A stretch of DNA of 64,000 bases from Ferruginibacter sp. (GTDB lineage: Bacteria > Bacteroidota > Bacteroidia > Chitinophagales > Chitinophagaceae). The stretch spans positions 1 to 64,000 of the forward strand of contig JAQBNH010000002.1 of the NCBI GenBank assembly GCA_028288705.1, read 5' to 3'. The notes beneath the pieces were generated by a model. The model was not told the origin of the DNA and did not search any database. It saw only the letters and a program-made list of their open reading frames with translations. The translations under genes and the position numbers were made by a program. Positions within the stretch are counted from its first letter, which is position 1; each line of letters starts with the position of its first letter. Of this stretch, positions 62,785-64,000 are shown one piece after another.

Positions 62785-64000
62785 TTATATATTGAATTTG
62801 CCTTCGAAAACGACGATCGCCTCGCCATAGATCAGCACGCTGTTTTCCAATAATTCTGTGGTCATCTCCCCTGTTCTTGTAGAAGATTGAAAAGCTTTGA
62901 GCCGCGTTTTTCTCAATTTGTCCGCCCAGTATTTTGTAAGAAAAGTTTGCACCCCCCCGGTCACCGGATCTTCATTGGTGCCAGCCCATGGCCAGAAATA
63001 CCGGTAATGAAAATCATATTTGTCGTCGGCAGACCTGGCTGTAACCAACACACCGTTGATGCCGGTGTAGGACTTCAACAGGGCGGAGAAATCGGGAGCT
63101 AACTTCCCAAGCAGCGGGGCTTCACTGATCTCGAGCAGGATGATCTTATTGTTTATACTGAATCTTGTTTCAACGGCAGCATCGATCCCCAGCGCCTGCA
63201 GCACGGCTTGCGGCACTTTTATCGGCTCTGTTTCATAAAGCGGAAATTGCATCACGATCTTCCCTTCCGCCTTGCGGATTTTCAGTTCCACATTTTCGCG
63301 ATTAAAAAAACTGATCTGATCAACAGTTGTATTGTCAAATATGATTTTGGCCGACGCGAGCGTGGCGTGGCCGCAGAGGGGAATCTCCTGCTTCGGTGTA
63401 AAAAAACGAATGTGGTATTGCCCGGGTGTAATTTGTTTTAAAAAAGCAGTTTCAGAAAAGCCAATCTCTGCAGCTAACTGCTGCATCAGGCTGTCAGGCA
63501 GTTCTTCCGCCGGCATACAAACGGCTGCGGGGTTTCCATGGAATTGTTTATTCGTAAAAGAGTCTACAAAATAAGTTGGGATAGTTTGAGTTTCCCCTGC
63601 AACAATTACCGGCTCCGTAACTATTGGCTGCGCCAAATTCACTTGCGTGGCGGGCATCGAGGATTTACCTCTTTTAAAGGCATAAGACAACCCTGCGATG
63701 ACCATCCAAACGATAGAAAATAACATAAGCCCTGTACCGTTGGCATAGATGTCTTCGATATCATAGCGGCCATGAATGCGACGGTGAAAAAAATGATTGG
63801 AATATTCCTGGGCATATTCTATAGCGACACTGAACAACAGCAGCAGTGCAAAAATGATCGCATGCTTGAAAAGATTTCTCTTCGCGAACAGCAGGTTTAA
63901 AAAAGCGGCAGCGACAAAATAAAAAGCAGTGTGTAATTCTTTATCAATCTGGCTGAAACGCGCAGGAAGTTTTAGCATGAAGCCAATTACCGACAGGCCA
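62785..64000 (-). CDS. VanZ-PhzF fusion protein, 5' end outside the window
   Basis: At least 397 residues. N-terminal (about 1-105) is VanZ-like: KELHTAFYFVAAAFLNLLFA, AIIFALLLLFSVAIEYAQEY and RYDIEDIYANGTGLMLFSIV, with DIxANxxG. A linker (about 106-132) leads to a full PhzF domain: FHGNPAAVCM, IGFSETAFLK (catalytic Glu), IPLCGHATLASA and PWAGTNEDPVTGG. PhzF enzymes isomerise small molecules. The frame is open at the right edge (GLSVIGFMLKLP), which looks like the first VanZ membrane segment, so the true start is probably beyond 64000 and the ATG at 63978 is internal. Confidence 0.85.
   Translation of the reverse strand, partial: GLSVIGFMLKLPARFSQIDKELHTAFYFVAAAFLNLLFAKRNLFKHAIIFALLLLFSVAIEYAQEYSNHFFHRRIHGRYDIEDIYANGTGLMLFSIVWMVIAGLSYAFKRGKSSMPATQVNLAQPIVTEPVIVAGETQTIPTYFVDSFTNKQFHGNPAAVCMPAEELPDSLMQQLAAEIGFSETAFLKQITPGQYHIRFFTPKQEIPLCGHATLASAKIIFDNTTVDQISFFNRENVELKIRKAEGKIVMQFPLYETEPIKVPQAVLQALGIDAAVETRFSINNKIILLEISEAPLLGKLAPDFSALLKSYTGINGVLVTARSADDKYDFHYRYFWPWAGTNEDPVTGGVQTFLTKYWADKLRKTRLKAFQSSTRTGEMTTELLENSVLIYGEAIVVFEGKFNI

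Overview
This window looks like chromosome from a Bacteroidota species, most likely family Chitinophagaceae. The signs are a SusC/SusD outer-membrane pair, many secreted proteins and lipoproteins with a Cys signal, LytTR and LytS-type regulators, DUF1566/Lcl adhesin-like proteins, a B1 metallo-beta-lactamase of the Bacteroidota kind, and few Shine-Dalgarno sequences. G+C is moderate by eye. No rRNA, tRNA or CRISPR array was seen.

Layout. (1) 1-4.4 kb: small membrane and lipoprotein genes, two of them damaged, then an IS110-family insertion sequence sitting inside a dispersed repeat. (2) 4.4-7.8 kb: a LytTR response regulator and its histidine kinase, divergent from a vanadium-haloperoxidase-like lipoprotein. 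(3) 7.9-43 kb: a long accessory tract of about 35 small genes, nearly all on the + strand, mostly secreted, lipoprotein or small membrane proteins of unknown function. They are separated by 100-1500 bp spacers packed with dispersed hairpin repeats (called R1-R8 here). A frameshifted rhomboid protease, a decayed paralog of its N-terminal half, two Lcl-domain proteins, a lipoprotein with a methyltransferase domain and a ParDE toxin-antitoxin pair lie here. (4) 43-64 kb: denser, more ordinary chromosome with both strands used: aldo/keto reductase, VOC proteins, ASCH protein, XRE regulator, RibD-like reductase, DUF3667 protein, a SusC-SusD-phosphoesterase operon, a CheY-like regulator, Hsp20, a metallo-beta-lactamase, a DinB-family protein and a VanZ-PhzF fusion running off the right edge.

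Main discovery. The IS110 element can be delimited to the base because an uninterrupted copy of its target repeat lies elsewhere in the window (junction 13420/13421). The element is 2829-4121 (1293 bp), flanked by an AC dinucleotide on both sides. The non-coding stretch before the transposase folds into two hairpin loops whose sequences match the target (ACAAAAAA) and the element's own ends (CTAGAAT; ACCTTTG), as expected for an IS110 bridge RNA. The transposase has an in-frame TGA that removes its last 17 codons.

Second theme. Several of the small + strand genes follow similar spacers (R7, and a GCACAAAGCC...CGTT motif). This suggests modular, cassette-like acquisition, although no integrase is visible here.
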